51,528 nucleotides of DNA from Opitutia bacterium (GCA_947467625.1 CANIJN010000008.1:1-51528), one strand, 5' to 3'; shown: positions 32,688 through 42,324, numbered from the stretch's first letter. Numbers and translations: made by a program. The notes: generated by a model not told the origin, from the letters alone.

Positions 32688-33443
32688 ATGAAAATCCACC
32701 TCACCTCCCTGTTCCTATTCTCGGCAGTTGCTTTCTCCGCACCCGTCTCTGCCGCCGAGCCCAAGCCCATTCGCGCCCTGCTCATCACCGGCGGCTGCTG
32801 CCACGACTACGGCCTCCAAGCCAAAGCGCTCACGGGGGCCACCGAGAAACTCGGGCCCATCACCTGGACCATCGTCAACGAAGGCGGCTCAACCAAGAAC
32901 GCGAAGATCAAACTCTACGAAGACCCCAACTGGGCCAAGCCCTACGATGTCGTTGTCCACAACGAGTGTTTCGCCGACCTCGCCGATGCTGACTACACCC
33001 GCAAGATCACCCAAGCGCACCGCGGTGGCACGCCCGCCGTGGTGATTCACTGCGCGATGCACACCTATCGCACCCTCGCGATCGATGATTGGCGCGAATT
33101 CCTCGGCGTCACGAGCCGCAAGCACGACCACCAAGCCCACTACGCCGTCACGCCGACCGCCGCCGCTAAGAACCATCCCGCCATGCGCGGGTTTCCCGAG
33201 CAATGGGTCACGCCCATGGACGAACTTTACATCATCGAAAAAACGTGGCCGAAGACCACCGTCCTCGCGACCGCCGTCAGCGAAGCCGATGGCAAGACCT
33301 ACCCGTCGATCTGGACCAACGATTTCGCCGGCACGCGCGTCTTCGGCACCACTTGGGGCCACGGCAACGTCACCTGGCACGATCCCGTGTTTCTCACCAT
33401 GATCGCCCGCGGCGTACGCTGGGCCGCGGGCCAGGAGAACTGA
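32688..33443 (+). CDS. Secreted ThuA-domain protein (second copy)
   Basis: A 251-residue exported ThuA protein. It has a signal peptide MKIHLTSLFLFSAVAFSAPVSA, the strand RALLITGGCCHDYGLQAKAL and VVVHNECFADLAD. The conserved segment AVVIHCAMHTYR and HPAMRGFPEQWVTPMDELYI complete the classical ThuA domain. It differs clearly from the first copy in length and sequence and is closer to the canonical family form, so the two are not a recent duplication. It is in the same operon as the MBL and NHL proteins, which suggests joint action on an extracytoplasmic sugar derivative; that is inference. Confidence 0.88.
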   Translation: MKIHLTSLFLFSAVAFSAPVSAAEPKPIRALLITGGCCHDYGLQAKALTGATEKLGPITWTIVNEGGSTKNAKIKLYEDPNWAKPYDVVVHNECFADLADADYTRKITQAHRGGTPAVVIHCAMHTYRTLAIDDWREFLGVTSRKHDHQAHYAVTPTAAAKNHPAMRGFPEQWVTPMDELYIIEKTWPKTTVLATAVSEADGKTYPSIWTNDFAGTRVFGTTWGHGNVTWHDPVFLTMIARGVRWAAGQEN

Positions 33444-33469
33444 CCCTCGCGGTTTCCAACGTCATCCCC

Positions 33470-34519
33470 ATGCCCCGCCTAACCCGTCGGAATTTCCTCG
33501 GCTCTGCCGCCGCCCTCGCCAGCTGCTCCCTCGTGAGGACGTCCGCGCAATCAGCACCAGCCATCACCAGTACGGGCCCCATCCTCGGCCAAGGCGACTT
33601 CCGTTACCGCGTCGTGCCCGGCTGGGGTATCCTCGATTCCACGACGCCCGTCAAAGATTGCCACGGCCTCGCCCGTGATCGCGCCGGCCACATCATTCTG
33701 CTGACGAATCATCCGGCCAATAACGTGATCGTCTACGACCGGCAGGGGAAACTCGTGCACAAGTGGGGCACTCGATTCCCCGGCGCGCACGGCCTCTCCC
33801 TCGTCACCGAAGGCACGCGCGAGGTTTTGTTTATCACCGACCTCGCCACCCACCGCGTCGAGAAAACGACGCTCGATGGCACCACGCTCGATGAGTGGCT
33901 CTGGCCCGAAGCGACGGGGAAATACGATAAAGCAGACCAGTATCGCCCTTCGTGGACGCTCCACCTGCCGAATGGCGAGTTCTACGTCCTCGATGGTTAC
34001 GGTCGCGACTATATCGTCCACTACGGTGCGGACGGAAAATTCCGCCGCATCTTCGGGGGCGCCGAGGGCGGCATCACTCACTGGGGCCCGCACGCCGGCA
34101 TGATCGATCTGCGCCGCCCCGCCGCCCCTTCGCTGCTCATCGCTATGAGCGACCAACAGTATTTACTCAGCCTGAGTCTCGACGGCCAGAAACTCGCACG
34201 CGTTGACCTACCCGGCGGCAATCCCCGCCAAATCCGCCAGCACGGCAAAAACTTCTTCGTCGCCCACCTCGCCGACAATTGGCCCAAAGACCGCGCCAGT
34301 CGCGGGTTTCTTTCCGTGCTCGACGAACATCTGCGCGTCGTTGCCAACATCGCCGGCACCGCGCCCGTCTACGACGACACCGGAAAACTCCAGCCGATGC
34401 GCCACCAAGAGGACATTTTCATTCACCCCCACGACGTGCTCGTCGACGATGATGGCAGTATCTACGTCGCCCAGTTCGCCTCGAACCAGACCTACCCCAT
34501 CAAGCTCGAGCGCGTGTGA
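33470..34519 (+). CDS. Tat-exported NHL-repeat beta-propeller protein
   Basis: A 349-residue beta-propeller. The twin-arginine signal is LTRRNFLGSAAALASCSL. NHL-type blades recur as HGLARDRAGHIILLT, NVIVYDRQGKLVHKWG, RPSWTLHLPNGEFYVLDGYG, YIVHYGADGKFRRIFGG and HDVLVDDDGSIYVAQF. Such propellers are exported ligand-binding or lyase-like proteins; no catalytic residues are obvious. Its start, 26 bases after the second ThuA gene, is preceded by a C/T-rich leader and no Shine-Dalgarno sequence. It is the last gene of the run and is followed by palindromes before convergent menB. Confidence 0.85.
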   Translation: MPRLTRRNFLGSAAALASCSLVRTSAQSAPAITSTGPILGQGDFRYRVVPGWGILDSTTPVKDCHGLARDRAGHIILLTNHPANNVIVYDRQGKLVHKWGTRFPGAHGLSLVTEGTREVLFITDLATHRVEKTTLDGTTLDEWLWPEATGKYDKADQYRPSWTLHLPNGEFYVLDGYGRDYIVHYGADGKFRRIFGGAEGGITHWGPHAGMIDLRRPAAPSLLIAMSDQQYLLSLSLDGQKLARVDLPGGNPRQIRQHGKNFFVAHLADNWPKDRASRGFLSVLDEHLRVVANIAGTAPVYDDTGKLQPMRHQEDIFIHPHDVLVDDDGSIYVAQFASNQTYPIKLERV

Positions 34520-34521
34520 TC

Positions 34522-34608
34522 GGGCGGGCCGGCACGTCCCCGTGCCCGCATTCCGAATCCACTACTGTGCACTCACCACCCAGTCGGCGCGGGCAGGGGC
34601 GCGCCCGC
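34522..34608. terminator. Pair of GC-rich hairpins between convergent genes
   Basis: Hairpin one (34531-34546) is GGCACG/CGTGCC with loop TCCC. Hairpin two (34589-34608) is GCGGGC/GCCCGC. Their flanks (GGCGGGCC... and ...GCGCCCGCC) are inverted relatives, so they look like one repeat type facing itself. The position between the NHL gene and convergent menB suggests a bidirectional transcription end, but T-tracts are missing. Confidence 0.45.
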
Positions 34609-34634
34609 CTATCGCGAACGACGAAGGCACTCCC

Positions 34635-35468
34635 TCACGGCAACCACGGATACTTCCTCGCGTCAGGTTTCCGCTTTTCGCGTTGCGCCGAGTGAAACTC
34701 CTTCGCCTCCTCGCTCATGTAATAGAGCAGCGTCGCATTACCCGCGAGTTCCTGAATGCCCGCCTGCCCGTCGAGCTCGGCGTTGAATCCGCTCTTCAGC
34801 AGCCGAATCGCCAGAGGGCTATGCCCGAGAATTTCATGGGCCCATTTCACGCCTTCGGCCTCGAGCTCCGCCACGGGCACGACCTTATTAACCAGCCCCA
34901 TGTCGAGCGCTTCGGCGGCGTTATACTGCCGACACAGATACCAGATTTCTCGCGCCTTTTTCTGGCCGACCACTCGCGCCAAGTAGCTCGACCCAAAACC
35001 GCCGTCGAAGCTGCCCATCTTCGGACCCACTTGGCCGAAGATCGCGTTATCTGCCGCGAGGCTCAGATCGCACACGACGTGCAGCACGTGACCACCCCCG
35101 ATCGCGTAACCCGCCACCAGCGCGATCACGACCTTGGGCATCGAGCGGATGAGCTTCTGCAGATCTAGCACATTCAGCCGCGGAACCCCGTCGTCACCGA
35201 TGTAACCGGCGTGACCGCGGACGCTTTGATCCCCGCCCGCGCAAAACGCGTACTTCCCATCCGTATGCGGTCCGGCTCCGGTGAGCAGGACGACGCCAAT
35301 GTCCGGATCTTCGCGTGCGTCGCTGAACGCAGCAAACATCTGCGTGACCGTCTCCGGCCGAAACGCATTGCGCTTCTCCGGCCGGTTAATCGTCACCTTG
35401 GCGATGCCGCCAGCTTTGTGGTAAAGAATATCGGTATAAGTCTTCGCAACTTTCCAATCGGGAGTCAT
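34635..35468 (-). CDS. menB: 1,4-dihydroxy-2-naphthoyl-CoA synthase
   Basis: MenB closes the naphthoquinone ring in menaquinone synthesis by an intramolecular Claisen condensation of o-succinylbenzoyl-CoA. The 277-residue crotonase-fold protein shows [17 protein letters not shown]-like [23 protein letters not shown] with the oxyanion glycines, and [21 protein letters not shown]. It also has the MenB signature [22 protein letters not shown] and the conserved end [11 protein letters not shown] at 35468 ([16 protein letters not shown]) is the family start. It is divergent from kup and separate from menD-menF (37.5-40.7 kb). menA, menC and menE are not in the window. Confidence 0.95.
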   Translation of the reverse strand: MTPDWKVAKTYTDILYHKAGGIAKVTINRPEKRNAFRPETVTQMFAAFSDAREDPDIGVVLLTGAGPHTDGKYAFCAGGDQSVRGHAGYIGDDGVPRLNVLDLQKLIRSMPKVVIALVAGYAIGGGHVLHVVCDLSLAADNAIFGQVGPKMGSFDGGFGSSYLARVVGQKKAREIWYLCRQYNAAEALDMGLVNKVVPVAELEAEGVKWAHEILGHSPLAIRLLKSGFNAELDGQAGIQELAGNATLLYYMSEEAKEFHSAQREKRKPDARKYPWLP

Positions 35469-35598
35469 GGCGAGGAGCGTGGAGTTTTTAGGTGAATTGT
35501 CCACCGACCAGAGCAGTATCCTCCATAGCAAGCTGATTTTGGCCGACCCATAAAACTGCTTGGAGCCGCCCTCCTCTTACGGGATGCTCCGCCTTCCT

Positions 35599-37494
35599 AT
35601 GAGTGCTCCCTCGACTACGCCCATCAAGACTGGGGCACAAGCTGCGCTCTGCGTGGGTGCGCTCGGCGTCGTCTTTGGCGACATTGGCACGAGCCCTCTC
35701 TACGCCATGAAGGAGTGCCTCGCGCAGCTCGCACCCGGCGAACGCGCCGAGGGCGTACTCGGCATCCTCTCGCTTATGACGTGGGCACTCCTCCTCGTCG
35801 TGTGTCTCAAATACATCGGCTTCGTCATGCGCGCCGACAACCGCGGCGAGGGCGGGGTTTTTGCCCTCCTCGCCCTGAGTCACTCCAAAACCGACTCGAG
35901 CAAACCCAACAGCAAGATCGGCTTCACGGTGCTGGTTATCCTGATCGGTGCCGCGCTGCTCTATGGCGATAGCGTCATCACCCCCGCCATTTCTGTGCTG
36001 AGCGCCGCCGAAGGCCTGAAGGGCTTCAGTCCCGCCTTCACCCCTTACATCACGACCCTTGCGTCCATCATTCTCGCCGGTCTTTTTTGGTTTCAACGCA
36101 AAGGCTCCAAAACCATCGGAGGTATTTTCGGCCCTGTGATGGTCCTCTGGTTCCTCACCCTCGGGCTGCTCGGGCTCTGGCAAATCAAGGACGCCCCGCA
36201 GGTCTTTGCTGCGCTGAACCCGCTCCTTGGCCTCAAGCTCCTCATTTCACATCCCGGCGGGGCCATTATCATCCTCGGTTCCGTCGTGCTGTGCGTGACC
36301 GGGGCCGAAGCGCTCTACGCCGACATGGGCCATTTCGGGCGCCGCGCGATTGGTCAGGCTTGGTATTTTTTCGCTTTCCCTGGCCTCCTGCTGAACTACT
36401 ACGGCCAAGGTGCCTACGTCATCGGCCACCCTGATTCGACCGCGAATCCTTTTTTTGCCCTCGCCCCGCCCGGCTGGGGCCAGCTCGCACTCACCCTGCT
36501 TTCGATCGCCGCCGCCATCATCGCGAGCCAGGCCGTCATCTCCGGCGCGTATTCCCTGACTCGCTCAGCGATTCAACTCGGCTACTTTCCCCGTCTGACG
36601 GTCACCCACACCAATGCCGACCAAGTCGGTCAAATTTATGTGCCGTTGATCAACACCGCCCTCGCGCTCGCCTCGATTGCCGTCGTCCTCAATTTTGGTT
36701 CTAGCGACCGCCTCGCCTCCGCCTACGGCATCGCTGTCACCGGTACGATGATCGTCACAACCTACGCGTTTTACATCGTGATGCGCCATTCGTGGAAATG
36801 GCCCCTCTGGCGCGCCCTCGCCCTCTGCACGGTCTTTATGTGCATCGATGCGGTCTTCTTCGTCGCCACGTTGCACAAATTCATGGACGGCGGCTGGCTC
36901 CCGATCGCCATCGCTGCAGCGGTCATCGCCATCATGCACACGTGGAAATCCGGGAAGACGGAGATTTTTCGCAAAGTCTACGCTAACGAAATCACCGAGG
37001 CCGAGCTGTGCAACATCGCCGCCAGCAAGCACGTCATCCGCGTCCGTGGCACAGGTGTTTTCATGGCCGGAAATCCTCGCGGCACTCCCCTCGTCCTGCT
37101 CCATCACGTCAAAGCCAACAAGGTCCTCCACGAAATCGTCGTGCTCCTCAGCGTCACCGCCAAGGAAGTGCCCCAGGTGGCCGCGAGCGACCGCCTCGAA
37201 GTCCGCGAAATCGGCGAGGGCGTGTGGCGCGCCATCGCCCACTACGGCTACATGGAATCACCCGACGTCGCGTCGCTGATCGAACGCATTCGTGACGCCG
37301 GCGTGCCGCTAAAGCCCAACGAGGCGACCTATTATTTCAATCGCGAGATGATCATCACCGGTGGCGAAGCCGACATGTGGGAGTGGCAAAAACACTTCTA
37401 CGGCTTCCTTAGCCGCAACGCCCGCCAAGCCCGCGACTACTACAACCTCCCTCCGATGCAGATCATCGAGGTCGGCCTCCCCATCCAATTGTAG
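35599..37494 (+). CDS. kup: Low-affinity potassium transporter Kup
   Basis: A 631-residue K+/H+ symporter of the KUP/HAK/KT family, about the usual length. The N-terminus has the family motif GALGVVFGDIGTSPLYAMKE. The middle has LLYGDSVITPAISVLSAAEG, with a membrane region of about 12 helices to residue 440. A soluble C-terminal domain follows (FMAGNPRGTPLVLLHHVKAN onwards). The chosen ATG (MSAPSTTPIKTG) is the likely start; an ATG 15 bases upstream is possible. The gene is monocistronic and sits between menB (divergent, 130 bases) and menD (convergent), with no obvious functional link. Confidence 0.95.
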   Translation: MSAPSTTPIKTGAQAALCVGALGVVFGDIGTSPLYAMKECLAQLAPGERAEGVLGILSLMTWALLLVVCLKYIGFVMRADNRGEGGVFALLALSHSKTDSSKPNSKIGFTVLVILIGAALLYGDSVITPAISVLSAAEGLKGFSPAFTPYITTLASIILAGLFWFQRKGSKTIGGIFGPVMVLWFLTLGLLGLWQIKDAPQVFAALNPLLGLKLLISHPGGAIIILGSVVLCVTGAEALYADMGHFGRRAIGQAWYFFAFPGLLLNYYGQGAYVIGHPDSTANPFFALAPPGWGQLALTLLSIAAAIIASQAVISGAYSLTRSAIQLGYFPRLTVTHTNADQVGQIYVPLINTALALASIAVVLNFGSSDRLASAYGIAVTGTMIVTTYAFYIVMRHSWKWPLWRALALCTVFMCIDAVFFVATLHKFMDGGWLPIAIAAAVIAIMHTWKSGKTEIFRKVYANEITEAELCNIAASKHVIRVRGTGVFMAGNPRGTPLVLLHHVKANKVLHEIVVLLSVTAKEVPQVAASDRLEVREIGEGVWRAIAHYGYMESPDVASLIERIRDAGVPLKPNEATYYFNREMIITGGEADMWEWQKHFYGFLSRNARQARDYYNLPPMQIIEVGLPIQL

Positions 37495-37539
37495 GCGCTA
37501 GCCGACCGCCGACTGCAGCCGCGCGTCTCCCTATCCGCC

Positions 37540-39285
37540 CTACCCCAGCACCGCCGCGACGTCGGCAAACAGCTGCTTCCGCATCGCCGCATCGGCCCGG
37601 CGATCCGTCGGTACCTCCAGCACGCGAATCCCACTCGCCGGCAGCGTCGTCACCAGTTCCGTAAAATGCGCCCAGTCACGCACCGCGACGTGCTCCCCAC
37701 CGTAAGCCGAAACTAATTTCGCAAAGTCGACTTCTTGCGGCGTCGCAAAATATTCCTCAAAGGGCGGATCAAACTGCGCGACCGGCAGATGCCCGAAAAT
37801 TCCGCCGCCGTGATTGTTGATCAACACAATCGTCAGCGCCCCGCGCAACTTCGGCCGAATCAAGAAGCCGTTCGTGTCGTGCAACAGCGCAAGATCGCCC
37901 GTGAGCAACACCGCCGCCCGCTCGGCACCATGCGCCACACCCAGCGCCGTAGACAGCGTGCCATCGATCCCATTAGCCCCGCGATTGCAGAGCGGACGCA
38001 GCCCGCGACTCCCCGCCGGCACCACATACTCCACATCCCGCACCGGCATCGAATTTGAAACCATCCACGGCGTTCCCGCCGGCAAGTGCTGCGCAAGCAA
38101 CCACGCCGCCTTCGCTTCAAACATCGCGCTCGTCCCCGCCAACCGTGTATCGAGCGCCAGCCGCACCTTGCGCTCATACGACGCCCACATGCGCTCGTAG
38201 CCATTAGGATCCGTCGCCACCGGCAACTGCGTCACGAGCCCAGCCAAGGACACGGCCACGTGCCGCGTGCGGCCGTGTAATGCGTCGCGGTTATCGCCCC
38301 GCTCGCTGACCAGCAGCGTCGGCACATCCGCCGTCTGCAACCACTCGCGCAACACCTTGCTCGTCGGCCAGCCCCCCAAGCACAGCACACTCTCCGGTCG
38401 CAGCCGCTCGGCCGTGTGGGCGTTCCGCAAGATCGCGTCATAGGTCGTCACCAACTGCGGCACGACGTTCGCATAATGTCGCAACGGCGACAGACCGTCT
38501 GCCAACACCGGCCACCCGAGGCGGCGGGCAACGTCTCCTACCGCCGCCGCATACGCCGCCGGATCGGCGGGCTGCGCCGGCCCGACGACAATCACGCCGT
38601 GTCCGTCCGCCATCAACCGCGGCACATCCGTATGCAGCGCACGCTCGCCCGGCGGTCCGACGTGCCTAAAAAACCGCTCCCAATCGATTCCCGCAACCGA
38701 CCTCGCTGTGATCCCGCCATCGTCGATCGGCGTCAGCGGATCGCGAAACGGCGCATTCAAATGCACCGGACCGCCCCCCGCACCCATCGTCCGCCCCACG
38801 GCGTGCGCCACCGTCTGCCGCAAGTAACTCAACCGCGCCTCGCTCGCTTCCGGCACCGCGAATTCATGGAAAAAATTCACGTGCCCGCCGAACAACTGCT
38901 GCTGATCGATCGTCTGCCCCGACGCACACGCCCGCATCTCGGGAGGACGATCCGCCGTGATCACGAGTAACGGCACCCCACTTTCCTGCGCCTCGATCAC
39001 AGCCGGAAAGTAATTCGCCCCCGCCGTGCCGCTCGTGCACACCAGCACCGTCGGCCGCCCCTCCCGCTTCGCGATCCCCAGCGCAAAAAACGCCGCCGAC
39101 CGCTCGTCGAGTACCGCCACCGTCGCAATCTCCGGCTGACGCACCAGGGCAAACGTCAGCGGCGTCGACCGCGACCCCGGAGAAATCACCGCCTGCCGCA
39201 CGCCGAGCCGCCTCAACGTCTCCGCGAGCACACTACACCAGAGAGAATTCACATTACTGAAGTCGAAATGAGTCGGAGCGTTCAT
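37540..39285 (-). CDS. menD: 2-succinyl-5-enolpyruvyl-6-hydroxy-3-cyclohexene-1-carboxylate synthase
   Basis: MenD is a thiamine-diphosphate enzyme that joins isochorismate and 2-oxoglutarate, an early step of menaquinone synthesis. The 581-residue protein has the N-terminal AVISPGSRSTPLTFAL, the VCTSGTAGANYFPAVIEA segment, and the ThDP/Mg region LLTGDLALLHDTNGFLI. Length is close to the family norm (about 560-590). The start overlaps the stop of menF by four bases, so the two are translationally coupled and supply successive steps of the same pathway. Confidence 0.95.
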   Translation of the reverse strand: MNAPTHFDFSNVNSLWCSVLAETLRRLGVRQAVISPGSRSTPLTFALVRQPEIATVAVLDERSAAFFALGIAKREGRPTVLVCTSGTAGANYFPAVIEAQESGVPLLVITADRPPEMRACASGQTIDQQQLFGGHVNFFHEFAVPEASEARLSYLRQTVAHAVGRTMGAGGGPVHLNAPFRDPLTPIDDGGITARSVAGIDWERFFRHVGPPGERALHTDVPRLMADGHGVIVVGPAQPADPAAYAAAVGDVARRLGWPVLADGLSPLRHYANVVPQLVTTYDAILRNAHTAERLRPESVLCLGGWPTSKVLREWLQTADVPTLLVSERGDNRDALHGRTRHVAVSLAGLVTQLPVATDPNGYERMWASYERKVRLALDTRLAGTSAMFEAKAAWLLAQHLPAGTPWMVSNSMPVRDVEYVVPAGSRGLRPLCNRGANGIDGTLSTALGVAHGAERAAVLLTGDLALLHDTNGFLIRPKLRGALTIVLINNHGGGIFGHLPVAQFDPPFEEYFATPQEVDFAKLVSAYGGEHVAVRDWAHFTELVTTLPASGIRVLEVPTDRRADAAMRKQLFADVAAVLG

Positions 39286-40706
39286 GGTGTAAGCAAGGCG
39301 TCGCGCATGGCCTTAAACTTCAGCTCGGTTTCCGCAAACTCCTTCTCCGGCGTCGATCCCGCGACGATCCCCGCGCCGGCGTAAACCCGGGCCGTCGATC
39401 CCTCCACCAACGCTGATCGGATGCCCACAAAAAACTCCCCCCCTCCCCGGGCGTTGAGCCAACCCAGCGCCCCCGCATAGAGCCCCCGAGGAAATCCCTC
39501 CAATTCCCGGATACACCCGACCGCTGCCTCCCGCGGACTCCCCCCGACCGCCGGCGTCGGATGCAGCGCCGCGAGCACGTCGAGCAAACGCACCGCCTCC
39601 GGCAGCACCGCGCGCACCGGTGTATTCAAGTGCTGGACATTCGCCAGTCGCCGCAACTGTGGTTCCGGTAAAAACTCCAGCTCCAGTCCCAGCGGCGTGA
39701 GCCGTGCCACGATGTCATCGAGCACGTCGCGCTGTTCCCGCAAATCCTTCTCGCTCCCGCGCAACACCGCCGCGAGCGCCGCATCCTCACTCGCGCCCGC
39801 GCCGCGGCGGATCGATCCCGCCAGCGCCTCCGTCTCCAGCACGCCCTTACTCACCCGCACCAAACGTTCCGGACTCGCCCCGATAAAACTCGGCCCGTGC
39901 CCATTCGCGAACGAGAACGAATAACAGTCGGGAAAACGCTGCCGCAGCCCGTTCAGCACTCGCAGTGGATGCAGCGGCTGATCCGCCTGCAAATCCAGCG
40001 CCCGCGCCAATACGATTTTTTTGAATTCCCCGTTGCCGATTCGCTCCAAGGCGCGCGCCACCACCGCGCGATAATCACCGGCCTCCGCTTTCGTGAAACA
40101 GGGGGCCGCTTGCTCCCCACTCTCCATCCCATTGGCCTCACGATACCGGAAGCCCTTAAACTTCGCATGGGCCCGCCACACCCGGTCCGCCAACGCGGTG
40201 AGATCCACCTCCGGAGCGACCAGAACATTCGCCACCGCCGTCGTCGTCGTTCCCGCCTTGGCCACCTGCCAGCGCGGCACAAATACCCGCGCCGCCGGAA
40301 AGCGCTCGCCCGCCTCAACCTCATCACGGAACGCGAACCCTGCAAAAAAATGCGGACCGCCAAACGGCGCGTTCACATCGCCCACCGCGATTGTCTGCGC
40401 GAGCGTCGCGTCGACGAAGCGTTGCACGGCTGCAAATCGATCCGGCCCTTTAGCCTCAAACGCCACCGCCACTTCCGCTCCGGCAATCGCGGTCTCAATC
40501 CCCGGTCGTTCCGTATAAAAATGCGGCTCACCCGGCTCAAAAATCGACTCGAGCACCGCGAGCGGATCCAGCGCGTCGACCGCCAGCGAGATGCTCACCA
40601 ACTTGGCCTGGCCCGCGCGCACCGCCGCATCTCGGCATTGCGTCAAAAATGCGCGTAACGCATCCGGTGACGCGTTCTGAGCGGGATGGATCGGAAGTAT
40701 CGTCAT
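39282..40706 (-). CDS. menF: Isochorismate synthase
   Basis: A 474-residue chorismate-using enzyme of the MenF/EntC group. It converts chorismate to isochorismate for MenD. The conserved C-terminal catalytic half is complete: FKKIVLARALDL, FSFANGHGPSFIGASPERLV, LAGSIRRGAG, TPAVGGSPREAAVGCIRELE, LYAGALGWLNARGGGEFFVGIR and VYAGAGIVAGSTPEKEFAETE. The start at 40706 (MTILPIHPAQNASPD) was chosen because upstream frame sequence is Arg-rich and not conserved. The ATG begins one base after a REP-like hairpin, and no Shine-Dalgarno is visible, so the leader may form a structure at the ribosome site. Confidence 0.93.
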   Translation of the reverse strand: MTILPIHPAQNASPDALRAFLTQCRDAAVRAGQAKLVSISLAVDALDPLAVLESIFEPGEPHFYTERPGIETAIAGAEVAVAFEAKGPDRFAAVQRFVDATLAQTIAVGDVNAPFGGPHFFAGFAFRDEVEAGERFPAARVFVPRWQVAKAGTTTTAVANVLVAPEVDLTALADRVWRAHAKFKGFRYREANGMESGEQAAPCFTKAEAGDYRAVVARALERIGNGEFKKIVLARALDLQADQPLHPLRVLNGLRQRFPDCYSFSFANGHGPSFIGASPERLVRVSKGVLETEALAGSIRRGAGASEDAALAAVLRGSEKDLREQRDVLDDIVARLTPLGLELEFLPEPQLRRLANVQHLNTPVRAVLPEAVRLLDVLAALHPTPAVGGSPREAAVGCIRELEGFPRGLYAGALGWLNARGGGEFFVGIRSALVEGSTARVYAGAGIVAGSTPEKEFAETELKFKAMRDALLTP

Positions 40707-40707
40707 A

Positions 40708-40731
40708 GGTAGGAGCCTGCTTGCAGGCGAT
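40708..40731 (+). repeat. REP-like palindrome at the start of menF
   Basis: The element contains GTAGGAGCCTGCTTGCAGGC and ends GAT. The stem GCCTGC/GCAGGC is perfect around TT. Against the copy at 396-419, only two bases differ, and they pair with each other. On the minus strand the hairpin ends about 10 bases before the menF ATG, so it occupies the usual ribosome-binding site. Confidence 0.8.
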
Positions 40732-40770
40732 TCCGCCACCACGCGTTTTCCATTGCCGACGCGCGCGCCC

Positions 40771-42324
40771 CTACGCCTTGGCCACCGGTACCGTTGCCTT
40801 CTCCGGCGGTGCCGGCCGCGGAAACAGCACCAACGCACCCGCGACCTTGGCGCCCGTAAGTTTGCCACCCCAATTCAATTCGTCACGCCACACGGCACCC
40901 GGCGTGTAGCCGAGCACCGCGTTGATTTTCTCCGTCGTGGATGGCATTACATGTTGCACGGCGGCGACCACCAGCCGCAAGGCTTCTGCGATGGTGGCCA
41001 GCACCGTGCGCAGGAGCGCCTGATCGTTCGCTTCGGTCGACTTGCCGAGCTTCCAGGGCGCCCGCTTTTCAATGTAGGCATTCGTCTCGGTCAGAAACAC
41101 CATCGCCCGCTCGAGCGCCGTGTGAAACTGATAGCCTTCGCACTGTGGGATAAACTCGTCGCGAGTCTGGGTCCAGAGGTCCCGCAGACTCTTCTCGAGC
41201 GCTTCTTCGACTTCCGCCGCCGGCACGACGCCCGCCGAAAAACGCGTCGTCATGTTCAGCGTGCGATTCACCAGATTCCCCAAATTATTCGCGAGTTCGC
41301 TGTTGTAGCGCACCAAAAACTGCTCCCGCGTGAAGTCGCTGTCTTGCCCAACGTTCATTTCACGAATGAGAAAATACCGGAAGGCGTCGGCCCCAAACTC
41401 GGCCACGAGGTCGAGGGGATTGAGTGCATTACCCGTACTCTTCGACATTTTCGATCCGCGCGTCATCCACCAACCATGGGCGATGATTCCCTTCGGCAGA
41501 GAAATCCCCGCCGCCTTGAGCATGATCGGCCAATAGACCGCATGCGGCGGCACCAGAATATCTTTACCGATCACATGGTGCGCCTCCGCCCAAATCTCGG
41601 GCCGATCGACCACCGCTGAATAGTAATTCAGCAGCGCATCGAACCACACGTAGGTCACGTAGCCGTCGTCGAACGGCAGGGAAATACCCCACTCCAACCG
41701 CTCCCGCGGACGCGAGATGCACAGATCGTTCAGCGGCTCCTTCAAAAATTCCTGCACCTGCTTCTGCCGATATTGTGGGAAAATAAAATGCTCGTTCTTC
41801 GCTAGGAAGTCCACGAGCCACTCCTGATACTGCTTCAGCTTAAAGAAGTAGTTCGACTCCGCTATCTCGGTTACTTCACCGAAGAGCTCCGGCCACGTGC
41901 CGTCCGGCAACCGGTCCTTGTCCTGCAAGAATTGCTCCTGCCGGGCCGAGTAAAACCCCGTGTATTCCGCTTTGTAGATTTCGCCCTTGTCGAAGAGTTG
42001 CTGGAGAACCGCCCGCACGACTTGCTGGTGCCGCTCTTCGGTCGTACGAATGAAATCGTCGTTCGAAATATTCAGCTTCGGTAAGAGCGCCCGAAACTCC
42101 GCGCTCACTTCGTCGCAAAATTGTTGGGGAGGTATCCCCTTCTTCTTGGCACTCGCCTGCACTTTTTGGCCGTGTTCGTCGACCCCAGTCAGGAAATGCA
42201 CCCGGTCCCCCATTTGCCGGCGGAAACGCGCAATGGTGTCCGTCAGGACTTTTTCATAGGCGTGGCCCAAGTGCGGCGAACCATTCACATAGTCGATGGC
42301 GGTCGTGATGTAGAAGGACTTCAT
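40771..42324 (-). CDS. metG: Methionyl-tRNA synthetase, short form without zinc cysteines
   Basis: A 517-residue class I synthetase that charges tRNA-Met. The HIGH motif is GSPHLGHAYEKVLTDT, and the KMSKS motif is RGSKMSKSTGNALNP. The connecting region GFYSARQEQFLQDKD and the following loop lack the CxxC knuckles of the zinc-binding forms, as in Bacillus-type enzymes. The C-terminal tRNA-binding dimerisation domain of longer forms is absent. The start MKSFYITTAIDYVNG is typical. It is followed downstream by the menF/REP region and preceded by a 166-base gap before rdgB. Confidence 0.96.
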   Translation of the reverse strand: MKSFYITTAIDYVNGSPHLGHAYEKVLTDTIARFRRQMGDRVHFLTGVDEHGQKVQASAKKKGIPPQQFCDEVSAEFRALLPKLNISNDDFIRTTEERHQQVVRAVLQQLFDKGEIYKAEYTGFYSARQEQFLQDKDRLPDGTWPELFGEVTEIAESNYFFKLKQYQEWLVDFLAKNEHFIFPQYRQKQVQEFLKEPLNDLCISRPRERLEWGISLPFDDGYVTYVWFDALLNYYSAVVDRPEIWAEAHHVIGKDILVPPHAVYWPIMLKAAGISLPKGIIAHGWWMTRGSKMSKSTGNALNPLDLVAEFGADAFRYFLIREMNVGQDSDFTREQFLVRYNSELANNLGNLVNRTLNMTTRFSAGVVPAAEVEEALEKSLRDLWTQTRDEFIPQCEGYQFHTALERAMVFLTETNAYIEKRAPWKLGKSTEANDQALLRTVLATIAEALRLVVAAVQHVMPSTTEKINAVLGYTPGAVWRDELNWGGKLTGAKVAGALVLFPRPAPPEKATVPVAKA

